DNA of 64,000 nt, taken from Drosophila persimilis (lineage: Eukaryota > Arthropoda > Insecta > Diptera > Drosophilidae). A program made the translations under genes and the position numbers. Below are positions 46,203 to 56,791 of the stretch, piece by piece; position 1 is the stretch's first letter, and each line of letters opens with the position of its first letter. The notes beneath the pieces are model-generated. The model worked only from the letters and a program-made list of their open reading frames with translations, made no database searches and was not told the DNA's origin. Location of the stretch: contig NW_020825288.1 of NCBI RefSeq assembly GCF_003286085.1, positions 27,900,001-27,964,000 of the forward strand, given 5' to 3'.

Positions 46203-48013
46203 CTAGTCCTTGATTTTGCAAACATTCTCCCACACCCGCACCTTCTGTAGTTCCGGCAACTCAATCAGTTTGATGCTTTCCGAAATATTAAGGCACTCAA
46301 CGGTCAATTGTCGGCTGTCCAAGGGCATCCATTGTTTGGTTCGCGGCAGCTGCTCTGCGACTTTCGGGCAATTGGGATTCGAGCTACGAGCGAAGCTTGT
46401 GAAAATATCAATCATCCGTTCTATGGTTAGAAATTCTGGCGTATGTTTGTCCAGTTTCCAGGCGAAGTTGCCGAACCACAGATACGAATGATCATCCACA
46501 TGGGCCACGCCCCGCAGCTTGTCCCCCACATACTTGATGCGCTGATGATTAAATGTCGGCGAATCGAAATCAAAGCGGTACAGGTAGGTAGGGGCCGTAC
46601 TGTGGCGCAGACGTGAACGCAGCAGCCTCACAATGGGCAGCCAGAAGACCTTGTAGCTGGCGTACTACAACAATATATGGGAATAGTTGAGAGATCAACA
46701 CAATAAGAGATTCCCTTACCTCGCAGTAGGCCAAAACACCCTCTGGCGACATGGCTAGAGCGTTCTCCCCGAAATGCGTCACCTGCAGACGCTGGCCCAA
46801 GCTTCGGGCGAGAGCCTGTGGCAGGGCACGCTTCACATCCAGCGGCAGCATATGCTCCGGCTGATCCTTCAGGCTGGTCAGCAGATAGGGTGCCACAAAC
46901 ACGCGAGCATACATCAGGAGCCCCTCAAAAGAGGTGCCACCCATCAGCAGGGGAATCTTGTTGCCCCAGGCAGTGGCCAGCAGTTCAGCAGGCTGCTTGG
47001 GCAGCACACAGTGATCCGTTTTGTAGGGCTCCACCATGGGCCCGAACTGGAACACACAGTCGTCCATGTGCTCGGCCTGACTCAGCAGATACGGCTTCAC
47101 CAATTTCTCCCCCGGCATGGCTTGCAGATAGTCCAGGATCATGGCATCGGTGGCGGCATGCGCATTCTCCATTCCCAGATTTTCAGCCAGCCGCTGCGGC
47201 ATGTCGGTTATCGGAAATTGGGCCCATGTGCACAGTACATTTCCCGACTGCAGAATGGCCTTCTGGAACAGTCCGTCCGCCTTGGGATTCAACATCAGAT
47301 AATGGACAGAGGCCGCCCCGGCACTCTCCCCAAACGCCGTCACATTATTGGGATCTGCATTGAAACTGGCCGCATTCGCCGTGATCCATTGGAGGCCCAG
47401 CAGTTGGTCCTTGAGACCAGCATTGCCGGGCACGCCCACGGCGGGATCGTTCAGACTGAGAAAGCCCAAGGGCCCAACTCGATAGGAGATTGTGACCACA
47501 ACCACATCGCGCATCATAAAATAGTCGGGACTGTGCAAGTCAGTGGTGGGGTCGCCCTTCTCAAAACCGCCGCCAAAAAAGAATACAATCATCGGCAGTG
47601 GATTCGCTGAATGGAGCTGCAAACAGAGTGACTCATTATCTACAGCAAAAGTATAGAGTATAAAGTATAGCCCTACCTCTTTGGCATAGACATTCAAATA
47701 CAGGGAATCCTCGACGCCCTCCAGCTGCTTGCTGTAGTGATTGAACTGCAGCGGCTTCGGGCCCTTCTCCGTGCAATCCAGAGGCTCCGTCCAGGGTATC
47801 ACCGGCAACGGGGCCATGAAACGTAGACGTCCCACCGGCGGCTGGGCATACGGAATGCCCTCGAAACTCACGTACTCGTCGCCATAGACGCCCGTGCAGC
47901 GTCGCCCCACCACAGGGCCGCTCTGTGTCTGCACCTGAATGCTATCATCAGATCTAGATATAAACGGCTGTTCAATCGGAAGAGAACTAGTGGAATTGTA
48001 CTCACCTCTCCAT
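46203..48013 (-). CDS. Alpha-esterase 3-like carboxylesterase, copy 1 (4 exons)
   Basis: Carboxylesterase of 547 residues. Exons in order of translation: 48006-48013, 47677-47953, 46720-47616, 46203-46664; total 1644 nt in frame. The first coding exon is 8 nt (ATG GAG AG|GTGAGT). Catalytic set: oxyanion loop FGGGF, GESAG with Ser about 193, TSFEGL and VAHVDD. The usual EDC near residue 78 is EDS. The intron at 47617-47676 is 60 nt without an in-frame stop, so retention would add 20 residues. It forms a tandem pair with the next gene, with which it shares GxVVGRR-T-VYGDEYVSFE, FNADPNNVTAFG and YHS/DHSYLWFGNF blocks. One of the pair should be alpha-Est3; which copy keeps that identity is undecided, so I leave the symbol empty. 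Confidence 0.9.
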
Positions 48014-48629
48014 GTCTGGCGGTTGAATAAAAAACTTTACACTTTAGCGCTTTTTATCTAACGAAATGCACACATTTATGGCACTTCGTTTTATCGCGCA
48101 ATGCGAGAGAGGGCTGGTTAGGAAAACAACAACATGAACGATGACCGCACGAATTCACTGAGACAGCTGATATTTCAGTTTTGCTTTGCTTGCTTTCTCA
48201 CAAAAGCTTTGTACATATACTAATACTATACTTTTATGGCTGTTTTCATAGTATTTGTTTATTATTTTGTTGAGCGAGCGGCCAGCGACTGCGACGCGGA
48301 CGCTGACGACCGGTGCCGTTATAAACAGAGCTGCCAACTGCGAGGTGGATTGACGGGCTGGCAGGCCTAAGCCAGGGCTACTGTTATACTATTTATATTA
48401 TTTTAAAAAATACAAAATTATTGTACACAAATCTTGGATTCAAGAACCATTAAATAATACAAGAATAACTACTTACAATATAATTATAATGTTTTACCAT
48501 TTTTGTAAAACTGCAGCCCTGGCAAGCAGACAGAAGAAAATATAATAGATTTATTTTATGATCATTCTCTTTCGGTTAAATATATATAAATATATAAATT
48601 AAACACTTCAATGCCCTTACATTTGCACT
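48014..48629. other. Intergenic between the alpha-Est3-like pair
   Basis: 616 bp holding the promoter of copy 1 (initiator-like TCAGTG on the minus strand near 48157-48162) and the 3' end of copy 2. GCAGCCCTGG is at 48513-48522 and its reverse complement CCAGGGCT is near 48372-48379. Confidence 0.55.
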
Positions 48630-50410
48630 TTACAATAAATATTTCGTCTTGATGATCTTCTCCCACATCTTCAGCTTTTTCAAATTCGGCACCTCCATCA
48701 CTTTGATAGTGTCCGAAATGTTGAGGCACTCGAAATCGTCCACTATAGGCTTCCATTTTATCGTAGGATGAAGCTGCGTGAGGACACTCTGGCAGTTGGG
48801 ATCAGAGGTCTCGGCGAAGGTGGTCACAATATCAATCATGCGTTCGATGGTCAGATATTCAGGCATATCTTTTTGCAGCTTCCATGAGAAGTTTCCAAAC
48901 CACAGATACGAATGGTCGTCGTAATGGCATGTGCCAACCGAGTCTTTCCCGCAACACTTGATACGTACATGATTAAACGTCGGCGAGTCATAGTCGAAGC
49001 AATAGAGATACGTGGGGGCCAGGCTAGGGTCTTGGCGTGACCGGATTACATCCATTATGGGTAACCAGAAGTGCTTGTCGCTGATGTACTATACAGATAC
49101 ATAGAGATAGTTGAGAGATCTTGGCTAACAAACAGGAATGAGGGCAATTCTTACTTCGCAGAAGTTCACCTCTCCCTCCATCGACTCCATCGGTGCGGTC
49201 GTCCCGAAATACATCGCCTGCACGGACAGGCCCAACTTTCGGGCCGTGACACGTGGCAGGACCCGCTGGAGATCAAACGGCAGCAAACGCTGAGGCTGAT
49301 TTTTAAGAATTTTCAATACGCTTTTCAAGTCTTTCGAGATCATTACGCCGAATACCATTAGACCCTCGAAGGAGGTGCCACCCATAAGAACGGGAATCTT
49401 GTTGCCCCAGGCAGTGGCCAGCAGATCAGAGGGATTCTTGGCCAGCACACAGTGATCAGTTTCGTAGGGCTCCACAGTTGGCCCCAACTGGATTATAAAA
49501 CCATCCAGGAGCTCAGAAACATTTATCTGACGGTTCTCCATCAGCCTATGCCCCGGCTGGACTTGCAAATAGTCCAAGATCATGGCATCGGTGGCGGCAT
49601 CCACATTGTCCATTCCCAGCTGGTCGGCCAGCCGCCTCGCCATTTGGGTTGCTTTCGGACAAACAGCCCACGGACATAGCGCATTGCCCGACTGCAGAAT
49701 GGCCTTATGGAACAGTCCCTCCGCCTTGGGATTCAGCATCAGATAATGGACAGAGGCTGCCCCGGCACTATCGCCAAACGCCGTCACATTATTGGGATCT
49801 GCATTGAAACTGGACGCATTCGCGGAGATCCATTGGAGGCCCAGTAGCTGATCCTTGAGCCCAGCATTGCCGGGCACGCCCACGGCGGGATCATTGAGAC
49901 TGAGAAAGCCCAAGGCCCCGACTCGATAGGATATCGTGACCACAACCACATCGCGCATCATAAAGTAGTCGGGACCGTTCATGTCGGTCGTGGCATCGCC
50001 GATTTCAAAGCCGCCTCCAAAGAAGTAGACGAGCAGCGGCAGTGGTTTCGGTGAATGGAGCTGCAACAAGGATAATCATGATCAATCAGCTCCGTGACCT
50101 ATGTACACACCTTCCTGGCATACACATTCAAATACAGGCAATCCTCAGCACCCTCTATAAACTTCTTTTCGTGCATTTGCAACGGCTTCGGGCCCTTCTC
50201 CGTGCAATCCAAAGGCTCCGTCCAGGGTGTCACCGGCAACGGCGGCATGAAACGTAAACGCCCCACTGGCGGAAGGGCATAGGGAATTCTCTCGAAGCTC
50301 ACATACTCGTCTCCATAGACGGCTGTGCGGCGTCGGCCCACCACAGGGCCACTCTCTGTCTGCACCCGAATGGGCGGAATAAAAGAACTATTGTATTTCA
50401 TTTTATTCAT
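48630..50410 (-). CDS. Alpha-esterase 3-like carboxylesterase, copy 2 (3 exons)
   Basis: Carboxylesterase of 554 residues. Exons in order of translation: 50111-50410, 49155-50060, 48630-49088; total 1665 nt in frame. No separate first exon: the N-terminus reads MNKMKYNSSFIPPIRVQTES from one exon, unlike copy 1. Catalytic set: oxyanion loop FGGGF, GDSAG with Ser about 198, TSFEGL and TCHYDD. The donor after exon 1 is a weak GTGTGT. Similarity to copy 1 is very high in exon 1 and the first half of exon 2 and much lower after the EGL motif. Its promoter side faces alpha-Est2 (divergent). It keeps EDC at the site where copy 1 has EDS. The start could also be the downstream ATG at 50401. Confidence 0.88.
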
Positions 50411-51678
50411 TTCGTTAAGCACGACGGTTGACGCATTGTTTTAAATTCTTCTGCCCGAAAAACCCGAGCTGTAGACTTCGATGCGGTGCTGCCTGGTCAG
50501 CAGTTACAAACCACGCCTTCTGTAGAGATTCTGTGATTAACAATTGTACCATAAAATGCATATGATTGTTTCCACTTTGCACCTCACTTTGTTTACATAT
50601 AATTTAAAAGAAAATCTGTATTTTCAAAATTTTTTTCCAAGGTACTTGTATTAGTTTTTTTTGTAATACTGCAGCCCTCGTAATTAACATGGGCTTTGCT
50701 GCAATTAACAGAGCTGTCACAGCGCTCCAACAACAAAAAGTCGCTCATGACAGCGCTGCGAAATGCGTTTCTTGGTGAGGGCTGCAGTGACACGGGAATA
50801 TTTTTATGAATTTTAAATATTTATATCTAGAACTCTTATAAATACTTTTATTACAGGATTTGATAGTCCTGAACCAATTTAAAATACATTGATACATTTT
50901 ATACATTTCGTTGATGTGCCAGCCCTGGTACAGCTTTTCGCTAAAACAAAATCAGCCGTTATCAGCAGTCTCTCTTGCTGTGCTGCTTTGTGCTGGCCAT
51001 ACCAGGGAGCCTGCAACAGTTGTCTTTGTCAATTTCCAAAAACTTTAATTAGTTTTTTGTGGAAAAATTATCAACAAATATTTAAATTACATTTAATTCG
51101 AAAAAAAAACATTTCTAGTTGGCTTTCGTAGTATTGTACTGCAGCCCTGCATTGCCAAAACAAACAAACATACGTTACTACACTGAAAGAAACAAAGTGC
51201 GAGCTTTGCTACATCTAAATATAAGCTTTTTCAGTGCTAAAATTAGGTTTATTATAGTGCGAATGTCAGAGCAGGGCACCGTTTGAGCGCAATTCTATTT
51301 TTATTGCGCATTTCGCTTAAATACAATGACGCAAAATCGTAGCGGTGCTGAATACATGCATAATTATGTACACGCATGCACACGTAGAGATCACCAAACA
51401 GCTGGGTCGTGTGAATGTATTCACGTGCGCTGCCGCGGCCGGACCGGCTGGCTGGCTACGTCGCGAGACGTCTATCTTACCCGGAGCGCCAAAAATCGCC
51501 GGCAATCGCAGTCGCATCACGGATCCCATCCAAACCTATGCGATTTCAGTCGCATCTGGCCAGCCAGCCTTATTGGATCCAGCGGTCCGCGCCTTTACCT
51601 CATAGAATTGGAAAATCCAATACCGTATTTTGGAGAACATCATTCCGTACACAACAAAATTCGCAGCAACACGAAAAG
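50411..51678. promoter_or_regulatory. Shared divergent promoter region, alpha-Est3-like and alpha-Est2
   Basis: 1268 bp between the start codons of two divergently transcribed esterases. It carries four CAGCCCT motifs: 50671-50678, 50777-50786 (reverse), 50919-50928 and 51141-51149. Some are preceded by AGTATT/GTAATACT, resembling the Drosophila core-promoter motif 7 and motif 6 pair. No coding gene is recognised; the frames at 51326-51917 largely overlap the alpha-Est2 leader and first intron. Confidence 0.5.
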
Positions 51679-53660
51679 ATGGAAGTCCAAGTAGGCTGGC
51701 AGAAATTGCTCAAAATGGGGGCCAAGTGAGTACAAGAGTGCAGCGGGCGACCGGCGGCCAGGAGTCCACAAGTCCATTGCGAAGGTCAGGGTCGCGGGGG
51801 AGACTTTGCACCTCGCGCGACCTGCACCCGACTGGGCAATGTGGGGGCTATCATCCAGTTTCCTTATCGCTTACTATACCACCTTTGCCATCGTGTCAGT
51901 CGCCGTCTAATCACTAATCACAGTCCTCCTCCAACCCCCCCAATAGGCTCGTTGGGCACAAGTACCAGCAGTACCGGCTGGCCACCAACAACACCGTCGT
52001 GCTGGACACGGAAAATGGCCAGGTGATGGGGCTGCAACGCAAGACCCTCTACGACGAGGAGCTGTACTATGCCTTCGAGGGCATACCGTATGCAAAGGCA
52101 CCCATTGGAGAGCTGCGTTTCCGTGCCCCCGAGCCGGCAGAGCCCTGGAAGGGTGTGCTCAACTGCACCACCTATCGATCGAAGCCCATGCAAAGGAATA
52201 TGGTGATGGGCATAATCGAGGGTTCCGAGGACTGCCTGCATTTGAATGTGTATGCAAAGACGCTGCAGTCGGAGCAGCCACTGCCCGTCATCGTGTGGAT
52301 CTATGGCGGTGGTTTTCAGAAGGGCGAGGCCTCCAGGGACATCTACAGCCCTGACTATTTCATGAAGCAGCCAGTGGTCTTTGTTTGCATCAACTACAGG
52401 CTTGGAGCTTTGGGTAAACCGTCGAATGAATCCTTTTTTCGCAGTTCCACTAAAGAAATTTTATATTTTGTAGGTTTTCTTAGCCTTAAGGACCCCAAAC
52501 TGAATGTGCCCGGCAATGCAGGGCTCAAGGATCAGGTGATGGCCCTGCGCTGGATCAGCGACAACATTGCTCACTTCAATGGCGACCCCGACAACATCAC
52601 ACTAATGGGCGAGAGTGCTGGGGCCGCCTCCACGCATATCATGATGACCACCGAACAGACGCGTGGCCTCTTCCACAAGGCCATCCTCCAGTCGGGCTGT
52701 GCTCTGAGCGAATGGGTGGAGAGCCCCGACCACCAGTGGGCGTATCGGTTGGCCCAGCAGATGGGCTACAAGGGCGGCGAAAAAGATGCGGATGTCCTGA
52801 AATATCTCACCAAAATATCGGCCCGCCAGATAGCAAACACGGACCAGGACATCATCACCAGAGAGGAGATACGCAGCTTCTTGTTGTTCGCCTTTGGGCC
52901 AGTGGTGGAGCCGTACGAGACGTCACATTGTGTGGTGCCGGTCAGGCACAAGGACATGCTGCCCCATGCCTGGAGCAATGACATTCCCGTGATTGTGGGA
53001 GGCAACTCTTTCGAGGGCCTCTTCTCGTATCAGCTCCTGCGCGGCGATCCCTGGGCACAGAGCCATTTCCACAACATCATTCCACGCGAGGTGAGCGAGG
53101 CGGCCACCGAAGAGCAGCGCGACGAGCTGGTGCGACGCCTCAAGAAGGTCTACTTCGACGACGAGAAGCGCGATAAAATGGGGTTCTTTGAGGCCTTGAA
53201 CATATTCTCGCATCGCCAGATCTGGCACGATCTGCATCGCGTGGTCATGTCCCGCCTTGCCTACGCCCCCACACAGCCCACCTACCTCTATCGGTTTGAC
53301 TTTGATTCGCCGCACTTCAACCAGTTCCGTCGCTTGGTCTGCGGCGATCGCATCCGTGGTGTGTCCCATGCCGATGAGCTCTCCTACATGTTCTACAACA
53401 TCATATCGCCAAAGATCAGCAAATCCTCGCAGGAATACCATACAATTGAACGTATGGTAGGCATGTGGACAGCATTTGCAGCCACCGGAGATCCCAATTG
53501 CCCGGCCATTGCCCCCGCCGAATGGCTGCCCGTTGAGCGGACCGAAAACGGTGTAGAGCATTGCTTGAACATCAGCCAAAAGCTGGAGATGATCGAGCTT
53601 CCCGAGGCGGAAGCACTGGCCGTGTGGGACAGTTTCTATACCAAAGAGGCGCTCTATTAG
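51679..53660 (+). CDS. alpha-Est2: Alpha-esterase 2-like carboxylesterase (3 exons)
   Basis: The only plus-strand esterase, 566 residues. Exons: 51679-51725, 51947-52413, 52474-53660; total 1701 nt in frame. Exon 1 (47 nt) reads MEVQVGWQKLLKMGA-K. Exon 2 is 467 nt, exactly as in alpha-Est1, so the two share the loss of the intron after NVYAK and the loss of the C-terminal intron. Catalytic set: oxyanion loop YGGGF, GESAG with Ser219, NSFEGL and VSHADE. The second intron (52414-52473) is 60 nt and stop-free in frame; retention would insert 20 residues between LGALG and FLSL. It is convergent with alpha-Est1 across 628 bp. The N-terminal helix has no cleavable signal features. The symbol comes from order and opposite orientation. 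Confidence 0.93.
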
Positions 53661-54288
53661 GCTTCATAAATTTAGTGTGTGTATATTATAAGGTTTTCCT
53701 GTAGTCCCAAAGATTGTTACCAAAATTTTAGTGTACAAAAAGAATTGTATTTCGAGTGTAAATAAGAATTAAAGTGATTTTCATATAAGAATTGTAAGGC
53801 GATAAGATTTAAACACTTTATTTTATATATTTTTTTACAAAAAGCTTTTCTTTCCCCTCCTCCACCCAGTAACAGTGCCCCACTCTCTGGCTTATGAAAC
53901 ATTTTTCACTGCGTGCCTTAATTAATCCACATTTATTTACTTAATTACCCCCATCCAGTTATACATTATAGACATTTCAGCGGTCAGGAGGCCAGACCTC
54001 CACACACGACAAGCGAGTGTCAAGTTTAAGGTGACTCGATGGAAAACTACTTGTCGGAGCCGCCAGCCCCCGGAATTCGAAATGCACATAAACCAGTTCT
54101 GGGACTAGGCTAACTACAGTGGCACCCATCTAGATGTCTAGACTAATTTTTAATGCAATAAAACTTGTATTTTTCACAAGTTAAACAGACTCCGTTGTAC
54201 AAGATATGTATTCCAGCGTAATATCCACACAAATCATCAGAGATACATCCACGCGAATGGCACTGGCCACTTCTAGAGCTACTTATTA
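53661..54288. other. Convergent 3' flanks of alpha-Est2 and alpha-Est1
   Basis: 628 bp between two stop codons, AT-rich at 53690-53870. It should contain both 3' untranslated regions and polyadenylation sites (ATTAAAG near 53768 on the plus strand). No gene is seen. Confidence 0.6.
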
Positions 54289-56791
54289 TTACATTTCATT
54301 ATTGTTCTGCTTATCGTAAAGTCTATCCCACATACGAAGCTGCTTCGTTTCGGGCAGCTCAAAGAACTCCAAATTGTGTCCAATGTTGAGGCACATCTGT
54401 GGACCATTGGTGTCCAAAGCATCCCACATCACGGGGGATATTTGCGGACAACTGGGATTATCATTCGCGGCAAAGGCTGTCCACATTCCAATCATCCGCT
54501 CAATGGTGCGGTACTCCATCGAAGACTTGTCCAGCTTGGTGGCCAGCAGCAAGTAGAACAGGTAGGAGACGTCGTCGCCATGGCTAACGCCGCGTACATG
54601 GCGGCCACACATCACCGTTCGGAAGTGATTAAAGTGCGGGGAATCAAAGTCGAAGCGGTACAGGTAGGTGGGCGTGGTGGGGGCCAGGGCCAGGCGGGAG
54701 AGCACCGTGCGGTGTATTCCATGCCAGAAGTGCTTGATGGACAGCAGGTGGAGACACTCGTTGAACTCCATCCGTCCGCGCGTGGCATCATCGAAGTTCG
54801 AGATCTTAAATTCCCTTATCAGATCCTTGAGCTCCGCGGGAGTCACCTGGTCGCGGACCTCCCGTGGTATTAGCGCCTCAAAGGCGCTGAGCATGTGATC
54901 GGCATCCTGCATGGTTGACTGGTAGGAGAACAGACCCTCAAACGAGTTGGCGCCAATGATCAGGGGGATATCATTGCCCCAGGCATCGGCGACCATCTCG
55001 CGATGTGGCTTGGGCATCACGCAAGCGCTGGTCACATACGGCTCCACCACTGGCGTGAAGGCAAACAGGACATAGTTGCGCTTCTCCTCCTGCGTGATCA
55101 AAGCAATGCAGTGCGTCGCCAAGTCACTGGCGGAGGCGCGTTGCAAGTACCGGAAGACCTCCTTTTCATTCTCGCTGCCGGAATACCCGATGGAGCAGGC
55201 GAGCCGATAAGCCCAGTTCCCACGTGGCTCGCTGGCCCACTCGCTGTACATGGAACCCGACTGCATGATGGCCTTGTGGAAGAGTCCGCGCGTCTGTTCC
55301 GTGGTCATCATCATGTGCGTGGAGGCGGCTCCAGCACTCTCGCCCATCAGCGTGATATTATTTGCGTCGCCATTGAATTGCGAGATGTTTTCCCGCACCC
55401 AGCGCAGGGCCAACACCTGATCCTTGAGTCCCGCATTGCCGGGCACGTCCAAATCGCGATCGGCAAGGCTCAGGAAACCTATAAATAGAGGTTAATGGGA
55501 AGTCTAATCATTTTGTTTACAATTATTGTTTGAGGGGCTGCCAACTTGGGGAAATTAATTGCTTGTTATGACGGCAACAATGGCCGCAAGCAGTTTTAAT
55601 GATTATAAAATCGTTTGTGGCCGCTATATATGTACATATATAATCAACGGTACTTTCTGTTCGATTGAGATAGTGCCCGTAACATGCAATTAATCTTGCT
55701 GCACTTGAAATTTTGCTTGAAATTAAGTTGGCATGTCTCATGCCATTGCAATTAATTAGAGGGTGGACCCTGGCATGACGTCACAAAAAGGCGGCCGGGG
55801 GGAGAACATGGAAATCTTAATTGGCGTGACGTCAGAAAAGCTGCAGGTGCAGAAGGCAAATGGACATTTATGTATGTTGTTTTCATTTAATTGGAATTAG
55901 GCAAATAAAATATGATAAGTCCCTAGGGCAAAGCCATTTCATGTTATTTAAATGAATAAAATAAAATAAATATTGGTTTTTCGACACGTTGGCAGCCCTG
56001 CAATAAGTTGGCAGCATTTGCATTGAAAGATCCACAATTATTGATTTCTAATTCGATTTTCGACTAATTGGACTCACCTAAGGCACCCACGCGGTAGTTA
56101 AACGTGACCAGGATCACATCCTGCTTCATAAAGTAATCCGGACTGTAGAAATCCCTGGAGGCTTCGCCGATCTGAAAGCCACCGCCGTAGATCCACACCA
56201 AAACCGGCAGCGGCTGCTCCGTGTCCAACTTTTTGGCGTAAACATTCAGATACAGACAATCCTCGGAACCCTCGACGATGCTCAGCACGAAATGCTTCTG
56301 CATGGGCTTGGCCCGAGGATACGTGCAGTCGCGTATGCCCTGCCAGGGCTCTGCCGGCTCCGGGGCTCGGAAACGCAGCTCCCCCAGCGGGGGCTGGGCA
56401 AACGGTATGCCCTCGAAGGCAAAGTACAGCTCCTCGTCGTAGAGGGTCTTCCGGCGCAGACCCTTCACCTGGCCGTTCCTAGTACTGATGACCCTCGTCT
56501 GCTTGGTGGCCAGCCGGTATTGTACGATCTTGTGGCCCACCAGCCTGCAGAGGGTTAAGGCAGAGAGAGAGAGAGAGAATTTGGTTTTTATTAATGAGTG
56601 TTTTTGTTCTTATCTTATCACTCAGAGGGAATTTCGCCGGTTCCACGCGTTTGGAAATCCACTCGAAGCAATCAGAGGGTGTAATTGGTGGATCGACTGG
56701 GATGATGAGCCCCCACCCCCGGAGGGGGGAGCCGATTGACCTACTTGGTGCCCATTTTCATCAGATCGCCTACGCCCACACGAATTTCCAT
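54289..56791 (-). CDS. alpha-Est1: Alpha-esterase 1-like carboxylesterase (3 exons)
   Basis: Carboxylesterase of 567 residues. Exons in order of translation: 56745-56791, 56078-56544, 54289-55478; total 1704 nt in frame. Exon 1 (47 nt) reads MEIRVGVGDLMKMGT-K, close to alpha-Est2. Catalytic set: oxyanion loop YGGGF, GESAG with Ser219, NSFEGL and VSHGDD. The C-terminus ends in NNNEM. Intron 2 is 599 bp, against 60 bp at the same site in alpha-Est2, and contains a GGCAGCCCTG motif at about 55991-56000. Gene structure and sequence show it is the sister of alpha-Est2 in inverted orientation. It is the last recognised member of the cluster in this window. Confidence 0.93.
55479..56077. other. Intron 2 of alpha-Est1
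   Basis: 599 bp, AT-rich, with TGACGTCA-like sites (GACGTCA near 55777 and 55828) and GGCAGCCCTG at 55991-56000. No gene is seen. Confidence 0.6.

Noticed and set aside
46774..47610. 278-codon plus-strand frame opposite the alpha-Est3-like copy 1
   Set aside because: Antisense shadow of a strongly supported esterase exon; the same kind of shadow lies opposite nearly every esterase here.
52923..53579. 218-codon minus-strand frame opposite alpha-Est2
   Set aside because: Shadow of the coding exon with no recognisable domain.
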